In this document: positions 27,710-37,074 of the stretch, one piece after another
How positions within the stretch are numbered: position 1 is the first letter of the stretch
Layout of the letters: each line of letters starts with the position of its first letter
DNA from: Bacteroidota bacterium
GTDB taxonomy: Bacteria > Bacteroidota > Bacteroidia > Bacteroidales > UBA12077
Direction of reading: 5' to 3'
Assembly: GCA_020444275.1 (NCBI GenBank)
Contig: JAHLLG010000005.1
Coordinates: 1 to 64,000, forward strand
DNA length: 64,000 bases
Made by a program: the position numbers and the translations under genes
The notes under the pieces: generated by a model
Databases searched by the model: none
Told to the model about the DNA's origin: nothing
The model's input: only the letters and a program-made list of their open reading frames with translations

Positions 27710-30445
27710 TTATTCCTGATAATTCTTGTTATAAAATAAAAGATAATCACGAACCATTTTTTCATCCATTAAGGTTTCCAGGTTTTTTTCTGAAATAACA
27801 AATGTTTGATAATCACTGGTTTCTACATCATTAAAAATCCGTTGAAGCTCGCTTTTAAACTTATCCGAATAGGCCAGCGATTCTTTAGCATTTTTGAATT
27901 GTTTAATAGTTACAATGGTAAAGAACTCGTTTAGCTCTTTGTTTTCAATGTCGTAACTCTTTTCAATAAAAAAGTCTAAGTTGAAGTTTATGATATTAAA
28001 TTTCAGCTGGTTAATATTTGCATTTTTATCAATTACAATAGCCACGTAATGCTTAGTTTCTGGCATATAGCTGTACATTTTTTCAATTTCTGCCATGGTT
28101 TTCTGAACAACTTCATCTGAAGGAGTTGCAGCTCCGGTTGTTGTATCCGTTTTTTCGGCAATATTGATATCTTTTAACGATTTTAGCTCATTTTGTTTGA
28201 TCGATGCTAACAGGTTTTCTGCCTCGTTCGATACCGGATCTGTTTTATAGTTTTCAATAACCTTCTCTAATTCAGATTTTAATACCGTAACACCATAAAC
28301 TTCACCCATAGCCAGTGCTCTTAAATAACTATATTTTGGCAAATACTCAGGTTCATTATATTTGTTTAATCCTACATTGCATCTACGTATAACATTACTA
28401 AATTTTTTCTGCTTGTATAATTCCAGGGTTTGAGCATAATATTCTTTACGTTCTTTTTCTTCTTCCTCAAATTGTTTAAAGTAGTTGGGGTCAAGTAAAA
28501 CTTTGGCATATTTTGTTTCAGGATAATTGCGAATTATCATATTTCGGTATACCTCGGATTGAGCCAGGTCGCCTTTGTCTCTATACACTTTGTATAAATT
28601 ATAATATGCCGGAACTTTGTATTCGCTTTCAGGATATCTTTCAATCAAATCTTTATAGGCATCGATGGCCATTGAGTACTCTTTTAGGTCATTCTTGTAA
28701 ACTTCACCAACATTAAATAAAGCAGTCTGTATTTTTTCGTGAGATTTTACCATTGCCGAATCGGTGAGTGGGAGGTCAACCATATAATAATCAGGTGATT
28801 TATTATCCAATCCTGCTTTGTTATCAATTACTTCATCAGAAAAGTCAGATTCTGCGATCTGCTCAACCCCCATCATTTGCTTATTTTTTCGTCGCCAGTT
28901 ATCTTCCAGCTTACGGTTACCCCAACGTCTTCTAAACTCGGGTTGTCCGAAACTTTTGGCAGAGGGATTATAAAAATACCATTTGCCTCCTTGATCTATG
29001 GATGTGGATGGACGAGTAGACCTTCCCAAATCGTTCAGGTCTCTAGTCTCTTCGTTTCTTTGACGCTCTCTTTCTTCAGCTTCCTTTTCTCTGATATTTT
29101 GAATAATCTGCTGAATAAACAGATCTCTTTCTTTTTCGGGCATTTGAGCTACCATTTGTAAGCTATCCTGTGTTTCAACAATTCTCAGGTTTTTAACTAA
29201 CTTAGACAGATACCGGTTTTTCCTGGCTAGTTCAATATATCCCGGGAAATCAGGATCTAACGAAACCACAGCACTATCGAAATAGGCTTGCGATTCAGTA
29301 TATTCAGTTCTATCGAAAAATATATTTGCCAGTGCAAGATAGGTTAGTCCTTTTTGGTTGGTATTTGAGATATTTGTACTTGCTGATAGCTGATAATAAG
29401 CAATGGCCTGATTAATATTCATATTTTTCATTTCGAGCTCACCCAATGCATAATAGATCTGATCCTGATAATCGATATTTTTATCATCTTTAAGCATTTT
29501 GAGTAACTCAACCTCTATCGATTTTATTGATTTTCCTCCGGTAAACAGGGTAGCTCTTTTTATTTTGGCATTAAACGCCATTTCGTACGAAGGATTCATT
29601 TTTATTACGCTTTCGTACAAATCGGATGCAACATTGTAATTTCCTAGTTCTTCGTTTAATTGAGCATAAATAAAAGTTAATCGGATTTTTTGTTTTTTCT
29701 TCCTAACTAGTTCCAGTGCTTCTGCCACATAAGGTTCGGCTTGTGTAAACTGTTGTTGTTTTAAATAAAAATCGGCAATTGTTCGGTTCAGCTCGTAATT
29801 CAATTTTTCAGGATAGTCCATGTCGCTTACTAAAAAATCGATGAGGTTTTGAGCTTCACGGAAATCTTTAATTTCAACATTTGATCTTACCAGCCAATTA
29901 TAAGCCATATATTTTGTCTTTTCATCATCATATTGTTTGATAATAAAATTAAAAATACGAATAGCACTAGCATAGTCTGATTGATAAAAAAAAGCTTTTC
30001 CCATTAAGAGATATGCATCGTCGATAAATATATTGTACTCATTTTTGTTATAGAACTGCTTGTCTTTTTCAGACATGTTATCCTTTTCTTGTGGCTTTTT
30101 GGTAATTGAATGTAAACGAATGGATTTGGTTGATTTATCAATGGTTCGGTCCATTTGAGGTTTAATTCCTGCTGCAATCTCTTCTTCTCCATAAACAAAT
30201 ACAGGTAAAACTTGTGAGTAGTCGTCTTCATAAGCGTCCTCGTACTTTGTTTTACCTTCTTTGAAACTTTCAGAACCATTAAACAGGATATTGTATTTGG
30301 TAGTTAAACCATGATAAAATCTTGTTAATGCAGTGTTTTTCTTAGTAGAACACGAAAAACTTAATAGCAAGAATAAAATTAAAATTAAATGTATTGTGTT
30401 TTTCCGACTCACACTTCCAATATTTATAAATAATCTTTCTTTCAT
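27710..30445 (-). CDS. sprE: T9SS-associated TPR lipoprotein (SprE/PorW family)
   Basis: A 911-aa lipoprotein with lipid-anchor Cys at residue 32 (LLLSFSCSTKKNT). The sequence after the anchor (CSTKKNTALTRFYHGL, TKYNILFNG) is characteristic of SprE/PorW, a periplasmic lipoprotein needed for type IX secretion and gliding. Many TPR-like helical repeats follow (about 130-440 and 570-740), with a charged low-complexity stretch near 440-480. The neighbouring porX supports the assignment. Confidence 0.85.
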   Translation of the reverse strand: MKERLFINIGSVSRKNTIHLILILFLLLSFSCSTKKNTALTRFYHGLTTKYNILFNGSESFKEGKTKYEDAYEDDYSQVLPVFVYGEEEIAAGIKPQMDRTIDKSTKSIRLHSITKKPQEKDNMSEKDKQFYNKNEYNIFIDDAYLLMGKAFFYQSDYASAIRIFNFIIKQYDDEKTKYMAYNWLVRSNVEIKDFREAQNLIDFLVSDMDYPEKLNYELNRTIADFYLKQQQFTQAEPYVAEALELVRKKKQKIRLTFIYAQLNEELGNYNVASDLYESVIKMNPSYEMAFNAKIKRATLFTGGKSIKSIEVELLKMLKDDKNIDYQDQIYYALGELEMKNMNINQAIAYYQLSASTNISNTNQKGLTYLALANIFFDRTEYTESQAYFDSAVVSLDPDFPGYIELARKNRYLSKLVKNLRIVETQDSLQMVAQMPEKERDLFIQQIIQNIREKEAEERERQRNEETRDLNDLGRSTRPSTSIDQGGKWYFYNPSAKSFGQPEFRRRWGNRKLEDNWRRKNKQMMGVEQIAESDFSDEVIDNKAGLDNKSPDYYMVDLPLTDSAMVKSHEKIQTALFNVGEVYKNDLKEYSMAIDAYKDLIERYPESEYKVPAYYNLYKVYRDKGDLAQSEVYRNMIIRNYPETKYAKVLLDPNYFKQFEEEEKERKEYYAQTLELYKQKKFSNVIRRCNVGLNKYNEPEYLPKYSYLRALAMGEVYGVTVLKSELEKVIENYKTDPVSNEAENLLASIKQNELKSLKDINIAEKTDTTTGAATPSDEVVQKTMAEIEKMYSYMPETKHYVAIVIDKNANINQLKFNIINFNLDFFIEKSYDIENKELNEFFTIVTIKQFKNAKESLAYSDKFKSELQRIFNDVETSDYQTFVISEKNLETLMDEKMVRDYLLFYNKNYQE

Positions 30446-30622
30446 TTAACCAAATTTTCACAGAAATATTATATAAGTTCTGTCATATTTTAAATCTAAA
30501 ATTACGATTCTTCTGCACTTTATAAGGTAAAAATCTCAAGTTTATAAGCGTTTTATAACCTGTTGTAAAAATATAATTTTAATTCTAAATATAATCAATG
30601 TAACCAGATCGGTTAATAATCG

Positions 30623-32557
30623 TTATTTTTCAAGAGGTATTGTAAAGCTAAATGTACTGCCTTTGTCTAATTCACTGCTTATCTCGAGTTTGCCTCCATG
30701 GTTTTTTATAAAGTTTTGCGCTAATATTAATCCCAGACCGGTACCTTTTTCTTCTTTTGTACCATAGGTAGTAAAAAAATGATTTGTTGAAAGAATCTTT
30801 TTAATGTTTTGTGGATCTATTCCAACACCATTATCTTTTATGTTGATCTTAACCCGATCTTGTACTATTGAATGAAAAATTTCCACTTTTCCACCTATAT
30901 GGTTATATTTAATAGCATTTACAACTAAATTTCGAATGATTGTTGAAAGTTGATTTCTATCTGCTTTAACGGTCAAATCTTGAGGGATAGAATTTATACA
31001 TTGAATGTTTTTTTCATTAGCCAGGGGAGCAGTAAGTTCCATTATTTCTGTTATTAAACTCGAAATATGAATTACTTCGGGTTTATTTACAAGCTTTTTA
31101 TTTATGCTATTCGACCAGGTTAATAAATCTTCCAACAAATCATAGGTTTTTTCTGTTGGGCGTTTCAATATATTAATGAATTTGTCTTTTTGGGATTCAT
31201 TGCAATCATTCAATGTATGGACAATTTGTTTAATTGTTCCCATCGGTCCACGCAGATCATGTGCTATGATAGAGAATAGCATATCTTTTGTTTGATTGGC
31301 CTCACGCAATTTTTTTTGATTAAGTATAAAAAAGACAATAAAACCAATAGAAAAAAACAAAATAATTACAACGAGCGCAATGATGATGTTCTGCAGCCTA
31401 ATTCTTTTTGCATTTAATCTGATTTTTTCTTCTTGTAATTTTTTTTCAGTTTTCATTACAAGTAGCTCTTTCTCTTTTTTATCAGCATCATACTTTATTT
31501 TTAGTTCATTAATATAAAGTCGATTTGATAAATCATTTAGTTTATCCTTTTCTAAAACATAATTTTTATAAGCCATTAGCGCGTTTTGGTACTTTCGGTT
31601 TTTAATATAATGTTCCGAAAGAAGCAAATAAATGATTGGCTTTTCTTTCATTTCACCAATCTGGTTAGCAACCGAAATGCTTTTATCAAAATATTCTATT
31701 GCCTTTTTATCTTGATTTGTTAAACTATATGTTTGTGCTAATGAGTAATATATAAAAGGGAAAGCAGATTGGTATTTTGTCTTTTTTTCTACTTCTAAAG
31801 CTTCCAATAGACATGTTAATGCTTTTTCAGTATTTCCCTGATACATATGGGCTTCGCCAATATTTGCAAGGTTGATACCTATATTAATATTGTTTTTTAG
31901 TTTTTTATTAATCTGAAGGGATTTATTATAATATGATATCGCTTTTTCATAATTGTTTTGAAAAAAAGACATGGCACCTTTCTGATTAAAGATTTCAGCT
32001 AAGGTTATACTGTCATTTCTATGTTGAGCCTGTGTTAATATTTTTTTATATATTGTATTTGCCTGATCAAAATCTCCTAAATCAGTTAATACCTGGCCCA
32101 TTAAGAGAGAAGCGGTAATTAAGTTCGCAGTATCATTAATTTCTGTAAAAATCTTCTCTGCCTGGATGCAATATTCTAAAGATTTCGTATTGTTAGCTAG
32201 CCTATAAAACGAATTGGATAAGCCGAGAGAACCGTTTCCTTTAAACCCGGGGTTGTTGATCTTACTTGACAGGATAATTGCTTCATAATATGCATTAATA
32301 GATTTATCATATTTGCTTAGTAATTGACTGATTATGCCTTTATCTAACAAGCCTTTAATAATTTCAACAGTATCTTTCCTTATTGATGCTGTTTCAATTT
32401 TATGATTAATCTGATTAAAGTCGGCTGGTTTTAAACCCTTACTTTGGAAGAAAGTTAGCTGTTTACTGAAGTTATAAGTGTCCTGTCCGTATCCAATATT
32501 GGTATTACTGAATATAAAAAGTAACACCAATATTGAATAAGACAGGATTTTTCTCAT
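30623..32557 (-). CDS. TPR-containing sensor histidine kinase
   Basis: A 644-aa membrane kinase. A signal peptide (ending near IGYGQ) leads to a periplasmic sensor of TPR repeats (about 60-330; for example YEKAISYYNKSLQINKKL), then a coiled coil, one membrane helix (about 393-415, IIIALVVIILFFSIGF), the H-box DMLFSIIAHDLRGPMG and an ATPase domain with NLVVNAIKYN, DNGVGI and GTGLGLILAQNF. No response regulator is adjacent; PorX, about 3 kb downstream on the same strand, is a candidate partner but this is inference. Confidence 0.88.
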   Translation of the reverse strand: MRKILSYSILVLLFIFSNTNIGYGQDTYNFSKQLTFFQSKGLKPADFNQINHKIETASIRKDTVEIIKGLLDKGIISQLLSKYDKSINAYYEAIILSSKINNPGFKGNGSLGLSNSFYRLANNTKSLEYCIQAEKIFTEINDTANLITASLLMGQVLTDLGDFDQANTIYKKILTQAQHRNDSITLAEIFNQKGAMSFFQNNYEKAISYYNKSLQINKKLKNNINIGINLANIGEAHMYQGNTEKALTCLLEALEVEKKTKYQSAFPFIYYSLAQTYSLTNQDKKAIEYFDKSISVANQIGEMKEKPIIYLLLSEHYIKNRKYQNALMAYKNYVLEKDKLNDLSNRLYINELKIKYDADKKEKELLVMKTEKKLQEEKIRLNAKRIRLQNIIIALVVIILFFSIGFIVFFILNQKKLREANQTKDMLFSIIAHDLRGPMGTIKQIVHTLNDCNESQKDKFINILKRPTEKTYDLLEDLLTWSNSINKKLVNKPEVIHISSLITEIMELTAPLANEKNIQCINSIPQDLTVKADRNQLSTIIRNLVVNAIKYNHIGGKVEIFHSIVQDRVKINIKDNGVGIDPQNIKKILSTNHFFTTYGTKEEKGTGLGLILAQNFIKNHGGKLEISSELDKGSTFSFTIPLEK

Positions 32558-32631
32558 GTGAATAACCTTAAGATTTTAGGTATAAAATTACATTTTAATT
32601 GTTACCCACAAAATCGATTTTGATTTTAAAA

Positions 32632-32877
32632 TTATGCTGAAACTACCTCTTTAATTTCCGGTATTTGTTTTTTAACAGCTTGTTCAACACCATTTTTTAG
32701 TGTTTGTAAACTATATGGGCATGATCCACATGCTCCTAATAATTGTACTTTAACTACCATATCGTCGGTTAATTCAACAAACTGAATATCACCACCATCA
32801 GCAACCAGATAAGGTCTTACCATTTCGATAGTGTCAGCTACTCTTTTCTCAAGATCTTTTCTTTTCGCTTCGTCCAT
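32632..32877 (-). CDS. NifU-like Fe-S scaffold protein
   Basis: An 81-aa protein made only of the NifU C-terminal (Nfu) domain. The cluster-binding CxxC is C50/C53 in LLGACGSCPYS, and VADGGDIQFV is conserved. It follows mrp by 23 bp, so the two probably act together in building or delivering Fe-S clusters. Confidence 0.92.
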   Translation of the reverse strand: MDEAKRKDLEKRVADTIEMVRPYLVADGGDIQFVELTDDMVVKVQLLGACGSCPYSLQTLKNGVEQAVKKQIPEIKEVVSA

Positions 32878-32900
32878 TTTTAATTTCTTTAGTTAATTGA

Positions 32901-34016
32901 TTATTTTGTTTTTATTTCAACTCTTTTGGTTGGTTCTAAATTATTATTTCGTTCTTCAACAGCTTTGATAACTGCTGCCGATAGCTCTTTAAACGATTTC
33001 TCAACTATTGATCCTTCGTTTAAAGAAGCTGGGTTACCATAATCACCACCTTCACGAATGCTTTGAACAATAGGGATTTGTCCTAACAAAGGAATATTCT
33101 CTTTTTCGGCCAATGTTTTGCAACCATCTTTGCCAAAGATATAATATTTGTTATCAGGCAATTCTTCCGGAGTAAACCACGACATATTCTCAATTAAACC
33201 AAGTACAGGAACATTGATATGTTTTCCTGTAAACATTTTAATACCTTTAATTGCATCGGCAAGAGCTACATCTTGCGGAGTACTAACAATTATTGCTCCC
33301 GTAACGGATGTTTCCTGAACTAAAGTTAAGTGAATATCGCTTGTTCCCGGAGGAAGATCAATAACCAAATAATCCAGTTCGCCCCACTCTGCCTGGTGTA
33401 TTAATTGTTTTAGTGCACTTGTAGCCATTGCGCCACGCCATACTAAAGCATCTTCGGGATTAATGAAAAAACCAATGGAAAGTATTTTCACTCCATAATT
33501 TTCAACCGGAGTGATCATATCCACATCGCCCACTTTTTTAACGTAAGGACGTTGTCCTTCAACGTTAAACATCTTAGGAATAGACGGGCCATAAATATCG
33601 GCATCGATTAAACCAACTTTAGCTCCTGTTTTTGCTAACGAAATAGCAAGGTTTGTAGCTACAGTCGATTTTCCAACTCCGCCTTTACCAGAGGCAACTG
33701 CGATAATATTCTTTACATCTTTTAGCGTTTCTGCATTCTGCTTTTCGGCAGGAGCTTTTCGTTCAGGAACTTTAACTTTTATATTTCCGGTAAAATCAAC
33801 GTCTTTACCTAATTCCTGCTCCAGGATCTGCATGCAAACTTTTTGCATAGAGTTCATAAATGGATCGTTAGGTTTTTTAAAGCTTAAAGTAAAACCCGCT
33901 TTATTTCCTTCGATCCAAATGTCGTCAACCATTCCCATAGAAACTATGTCTTGGGCAGTTTCCGGGTGCTTAACCTTTCGTAATGCTTCTAATATGTGTT
34001 TTTTTGAGTAAGACAT
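32901..34016 (-). CDS. mrp: Mrp/NBP35-type Fe-S cluster carrier ATPase
   Basis: A 371-aa protein with an N-terminal MIP18/DUF59 domain (1-85) and a P-loop ATPase domain. The deviant Walker A GKGGVGKST is at residues 110-118, followed by DADIYGPSIP and VIDLPPGTSD. The CPxC pair that usually bridges a cluster in the dimer is absent: after ENMSWFTPEELP there is no Cys pair, a form I recall from other Bacteroidota. Operon with the NifU-like gene. Confidence 0.92.
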   Translation of the reverse strand: MSYSKKHILEALRKVKHPETAQDIVSMGMVDDIWIEGNKAGFTLSFKKPNDPFMNSMQKVCMQILEQELGKDVDFTGNIKVKVPERKAPAEKQNAETLKDVKNIIAVASGKGGVGKSTVATNLAISLAKTGAKVGLIDADIYGPSIPKMFNVEGQRPYVKKVGDVDMITPVENYGVKILSIGFFINPEDALVWRGAMATSALKQLIHQAEWGELDYLVIDLPPGTSDIHLTLVQETSVTGAIIVSTPQDVALADAIKGIKMFTGKHINVPVLGLIENMSWFTPEELPDNKYYIFGKDGCKTLAEKENIPLLGQIPIVQSIREGGDYGNPASLNEGSIVEKSFKELSAAVIKAVEERNNNLEPTKRVEIKTK

Positions 34017-34055
34017 ATCTATATTCTTATTTTTATTTAATTTAAATTAACGCGA

Positions 34056-34063
34056 CAAAGATA
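34056..34063 (-). promoter_or_regulatory. Bacteroidota -7 element of mrp
   Basis: The minus strand reads TATCTTTG, an exact TAnnTTTG match, 39 nt before the mrp start. A TTTG lies 26 nt upstream of it, slightly too far. Confidence 0.45.
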
Positions 34064-34130
34064 ATAATTTAGTCGTATAGTTCTGTGTTCAAAGTTGAAA
34101 GTTTTTTTTGACTGCAATTCGAAAAGTGAG

Positions 34131-34895
34131 TTAATTTTTTAAATACTCTTTAACTGCTTTTCTGTAACTGCGACCTATAGTTAGAGGCACGTCATCTACT
34201 GTAACTTCATCGTATGAAATGTTTTTTATTCTTTCGGTATTTATAATAAACGATCGATGAATCCGTAAAAAAATCTCCGGTAGTCTCGATGCCAGATTGC
34301 TAATTTTTTCCTTACTAATAATTTGATCTTTTACAGTAATAATTTTAATATAATCCGATAAACTTTCAATGTAAATAATATCGTCGTATGGTATTTTGGC
34401 AATTTTTCGGTTAGACATAATTTCAAGAAACGATTTTTTCATTTTCTCTTTTTCGTCTAAAAGGTTTTGAATTACTTGTCGATTTTCAACTATTTGACGC
34501 ATCATTAATAAAAACGAACCTATAAATACCAATAGATACAATATTACAGCCAATAAAATCACTTGTGTAGCATTCGGACTCAGTTTATCAAAATCTAAAT
34601 TGACCAGGTAAACAAAGGAAAAAACCAAAACAATCATCTCAAGATATAATGAAACAACAGCAGTGCAAAAACTGTAAAATGCAAATTTCCCATACCTTTT
34701 AGTGAGGTAATATTTAGGTACAAGTACGTAATTAAAAAAATAGGATGTTCCTAAAACAATAGGAAGGAGCATACAAACAAAGTAAAATGCTGCCGTATTA
34801 TTTCCCCATGAAGATCCGAAAACTAATGTTAAAACGATTATAACAAAAATCCAATATGCGATATGGTAATATGGGTTTTTTGATTTTATATGCAT
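34131..34895 (-). CDS. Membrane-anchored LytTR transcription regulator
   Basis: A 254-aa protein. Four predicted membrane helices occupy residues about 10-130, then a short coiled coil (VENRQVIQNLLDEKEKM) and a LytTR DNA-binding domain (about 158-254) with IYIESLSDYIKI, FLRIHRSFIINTERI and IGRSYRKAVKEYL. There is no receiver domain, so sensing probably occurs through the membrane part. It diverges from the small membrane gene at 35045, a likely target. Confidence 0.88.
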   Translation of the reverse strand: MHIKSKNPYYHIAYWIFVIIVLTLVFGSSWGNNTAAFYFVCMLLPIVLGTSYFFNYVLVPKYYLTKRYGKFAFYSFCTAVVSLYLEMIVLVFSFVYLVNLDFDKLSPNATQVILLAVILYLLVFIGSFLLMMRQIVENRQVIQNLLDEKEKMKKSFLEIMSNRKIAKIPYDDIIYIESLSDYIKIITVKDQIISKEKISNLASRLPEIFLRIHRSFIINTERIKNISYDEVTVDDVPLTIGRSYRKAVKEYLKN

Positions 34896-34932
34896 TTTTT
34901 CAATATTTTCAGGCTAATTTCGATAAAAATAT

Positions 34933-34940
34933 CAAATTTA
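34933..34940 (-). promoter_or_regulatory. Bacteroidota -7 element of the LytTR gene
   Basis: The minus strand reads TAAATTTG, an exact TAnnTTTG match, 37 nt before the start codon. Confidence 0.4.
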
Positions 34941-35044
34941 CAATTTAGTGTCGACAAACAACATACTTAGAAGTGGATTTGACCTTGATGAATTTGGTTA
35001 ACTCAACTAATTTGGCAGAAGTATTAATCTAAAACAAAATTATT

Positions 35045-35437
35045 ATGAAAGATTTATTTTTTATGGGAGGTCCAAAGTATATGGCTATCCTAACAGTATT
35101 ATTTATTATTACAACTGCCTGGATTATATATCATTTTATTGTTGCATATAAGTCTAAGGAGACAAAACCGGAAAAATTATTACGTAAGATTGGTTATGGT
35201 AAATCAATGGGTTTATTTACCATGATAGTTGGAATTACGGGTCAAATGTCAGGCTTCTTCTGCATGTTTTCTTCAATTGAAGAAGCAATACAAAGAGGTG
35301 AGGAAGTTATCCCAGAACTGGTTTATGGAGGGATAAAAGTTACAATGATTGTAACCATTTATGGATTGTTTATTTATCTTTTTTCATTGTTGTTGTGGTT
35401 TATAGCTAGCATTCTAATTGAAAAGAAATTTAAGTAA
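35045..35437 (+). CDS. Small MotA/TolQ/ExbB-like membrane protein
   Basis: A 130-aa protein with three predicted membrane helices (about 12-34, 50-76 and 95-125). The second and third helices, with a glycine-rich turn (FTMIVGITGQMSGFFCMF, then IKVTMIVTIYGLFIYL), resemble the core of ExbB/TolQ/MotA proton-channel subunits, but the large cytoplasmic part is missing and no ExbD/TolR partner is adjacent. Function unknown. Divergent from the LytTR regulator and followed by its own terminator, so it is a single-gene unit. Confidence 0.65.
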   Translation: MKDLFFMGGPKYMAILTVLFIITTAWIIYHFIVAYKSKETKPEKLLRKIGYGKSMGLFTMIVGITGQMSGFFCMFSSIEEAIQRGEEVIPELVYGGIKVTMIVTIYGLFIYLFSLLLWFIASILIEKKFK

Positions 35438-35497
35438 CAATAGCTGCAACTTATTGAACTGATTTGTTTAAAAAAGTTGTCAGTAAGAAACCTAAAG

Positions 35498-35524
35498 GAG
35501 GCTTGCAACAAGCCTCTTTTTTTA
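35498..35524 (+). terminator. Terminator of the ExbB-like gene
   Basis: GAGGCTTG (35498-35505), loop CAA, and CAAGCCTC (35509-35516) form a perfect 8-bp stem followed by a run of T. Confidence 0.85.
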
Positions 35525-35555
35525 GCATATAGCTGTAAGGAAATATATGCAAAAT

Positions 35556-35897
35556 CTATAATTCTTGGGAAGGATCCCAAAAGTACTTTTGAAAATCTAC
35601 AATCTTATCATTTTCAACTTTTATTCCTTCGTTTTCAAGTAACTGTTTCATAGTATTTGAGTTTCCAAAATGATGCTTTCCGGTTAAAACACCGTTTCGG
35701 TTTACTACTCTATGTGCAGGAATATATTCTGTATGTTGATGCGAATCGTTCATAGCCCAACCCACTACTCTTGCAGATTGCACCGAACCCAGGTATTTGG
35801 CTATAGCACCATAGCTCGTTACTCGCCCAAATGGTATATGTTGAGCAACCTCATACACTTGTTTGAAAAAGCCACTATTTTTCTTCTGGTTCTCCAA
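35556..35897 (-). CDS. Alkyltransferase-like (MGMT-family) protein without the active cysteine
   Basis: A 113-aa protein equal to the C-terminal domain of O6-alkylguanine-DNA methyltransferase. The arginine finger region (VYEVAQHIPFGRVTSYGAIA) is kept, but the PCHR active-site motif reads PAHRVV, so it cannot accept an alkyl group. That matches alkyltransferase-like (ATL) proteins, which bind O6-alkylguanine lesions and direct them to nucleotide excision repair. It overlaps trmB by 23 bp. Confidence 0.85.
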   Translation of the reverse strand: MENQKKNSGFFKQVYEVAQHIPFGRVTSYGAIAKYLGSVQSARVVGWAMNDSHQHTEYIPAHRVVNRNGVLTGKHHFGNSNTMKQLLENEGIKVENDKIVDFQKYFWDPSQEL

Positions 35898-36570
35898 GTT
35901 GTTTCAGTTTATCTAATTTAAATCTGATATAATGTATTGGTTTACCTTGCTCTAAAAATTGCTGCTCGTAAAACGTTTTAATAGAAAGTATTTCATCAAC
36001 TATACCCGAGTGGTATAAATTATCGGTATCGGTTAAAATTTCAAGATCATTTAATTTTACAAGATCTCTCGTATATTGGAAAAGATCAGCATTGTCGGTT
36101 TTTAAGTTAACCACGCCATTTTCTGAAATAATTTTTTGATAATAACCTAAAAAGCGGCTCGAAGTTAGTCGTTTATAATATTTTTTGGGTTGAGGATCAG
36201 GAAATGTAACCCAGATTTCGGCAACCTCTTCACTGGCAAAGAAAGAATTTATTAAATCAACTCTTGTTCTTAAAAAACCAACATTATGAATATTTTCGGT
36301 AACAGCTGTTTTTGCACCTCGCCACATTCGTGCCCCTTTAATATCAATCCCGATAAAATTTCTGTTAGGATATTGTCTGGCCAGACCAATTGTGTATTCG
36401 CCTTTACCACACCCCAGCTCAAGTACGATAGGATTTTCATTTTTAAAAAAATCTTTACTCCAATTACCTTTCAGTTTATAATCTTTTTTAAAGACCTCAT
36501 CGAACGAAGGTTGTATAACATGATGAAAGGTTTCCATTTCGGCAAACCTTTGTAATTTCTTCTTTCCCAC
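35875..36570 (-). CDS. trmB: tRNA (guanine-N7-)-methyltransferase
   Basis: A 231-aa SAM enzyme methylating G46 of tRNAs. The SAM site is VLELGCGKGEYTIGLA, followed by FIGIDIKGARMW, and the TrmB signature VTFPDPQPKKYYKRLT is present. It is in the holB-ricT-gldH-trmB-atl run, 21 bp after gldH. Confidence 0.95.
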   Translation of the reverse strand: MGKKKLQRFAEMETFHHVIQPSFDEVFKKDYKLKGNWSKDFFKNENPIVLELGCGKGEYTIGLARQYPNRNFIGIDIKGARMWRGAKTAVTENIHNVGFLRTRVDLINSFFASEEVAEIWVTFPDPQPKKYYKRLTSSRFLGYYQKIISENGVVNLKTDNADLFQYTRDLVKLNDLEILTDTDNLYHSGIVDEILSIKTFYEQQFLEQGKPIHYIRFKLDKLKQLGEPEEK

Positions 36571-36591
36571 GGTTAAATGATTATTTTGATC

Positions 36592-37074
36592 TTAGCGAAT
36601 TTCAACTTTCTCTATTCTTAGTCCAATATCTGATATATATTCCAGTTTTTCTGTGCGCATGGCTTGCACATATTCAAACTGATAATTTCCTGAAATCGGG
36701 AATCGAATATTTTGTTTATATAAAAATTGATTGTCGTAAATATCGCCCCATCCACTTCCCGTCCATTTCCCTCTGTCGTCGGCCAAATAGCATTCAAAAG
36801 TATCTACCAAAGCTGATCCGTTAGGAGAAGTGGTTGTTATGAACAGAAAAAGATTTTGCATTTTGTATTGCGATGTATTCCGGACATTTACATATATATT
36901 ATGCGGACTAACCGTGTCTTGAATGTTAACAGTAAAACGAACTACAGAATCTTTATGCCATGAGTAATCAGAAATTTCTTTGTTTTTTTCATATACCTGA
37001 TTAAAGTCACATGAAACAATTAAAAAAATGAATGCTACAATTAACCAGATGCTATGGTTTCTTCTTATTTTCAT
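36592..37074 (-). CDS. gldH: Gliding motility lipoprotein GldH
   Basis: A 160-aa lipoprotein with the lipid-anchor Cys at residue 22 (FIFLIVSCDFN). The body has the GldH pattern: NIYVNVRNTSQYKMQNLFLF, LADDRGKWTGSGWGDIYDN and FPISGNYQFEYVQAMR. GldH is required for gliding in Flavobacterium but also occurs in non-gliding relatives. It overlaps ricT by 23 bp, an arrangement I recall as conserved in the phylum. Confidence 0.92.
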   Translation of the reverse strand: MKIRRNHSIWLIVAFIFLIVSCDFNQVYEKNKEISDYSWHKDSVVRFTVNIQDTVSPHNIYVNVRNTSQYKMQNLFLFITTTSPNGSALVDTFECYLADDRGKWTGSGWGDIYDNQFLYKQNIRFPISGNYQFEYVQAMRTEKLEYISDIGLRIEKVEIR

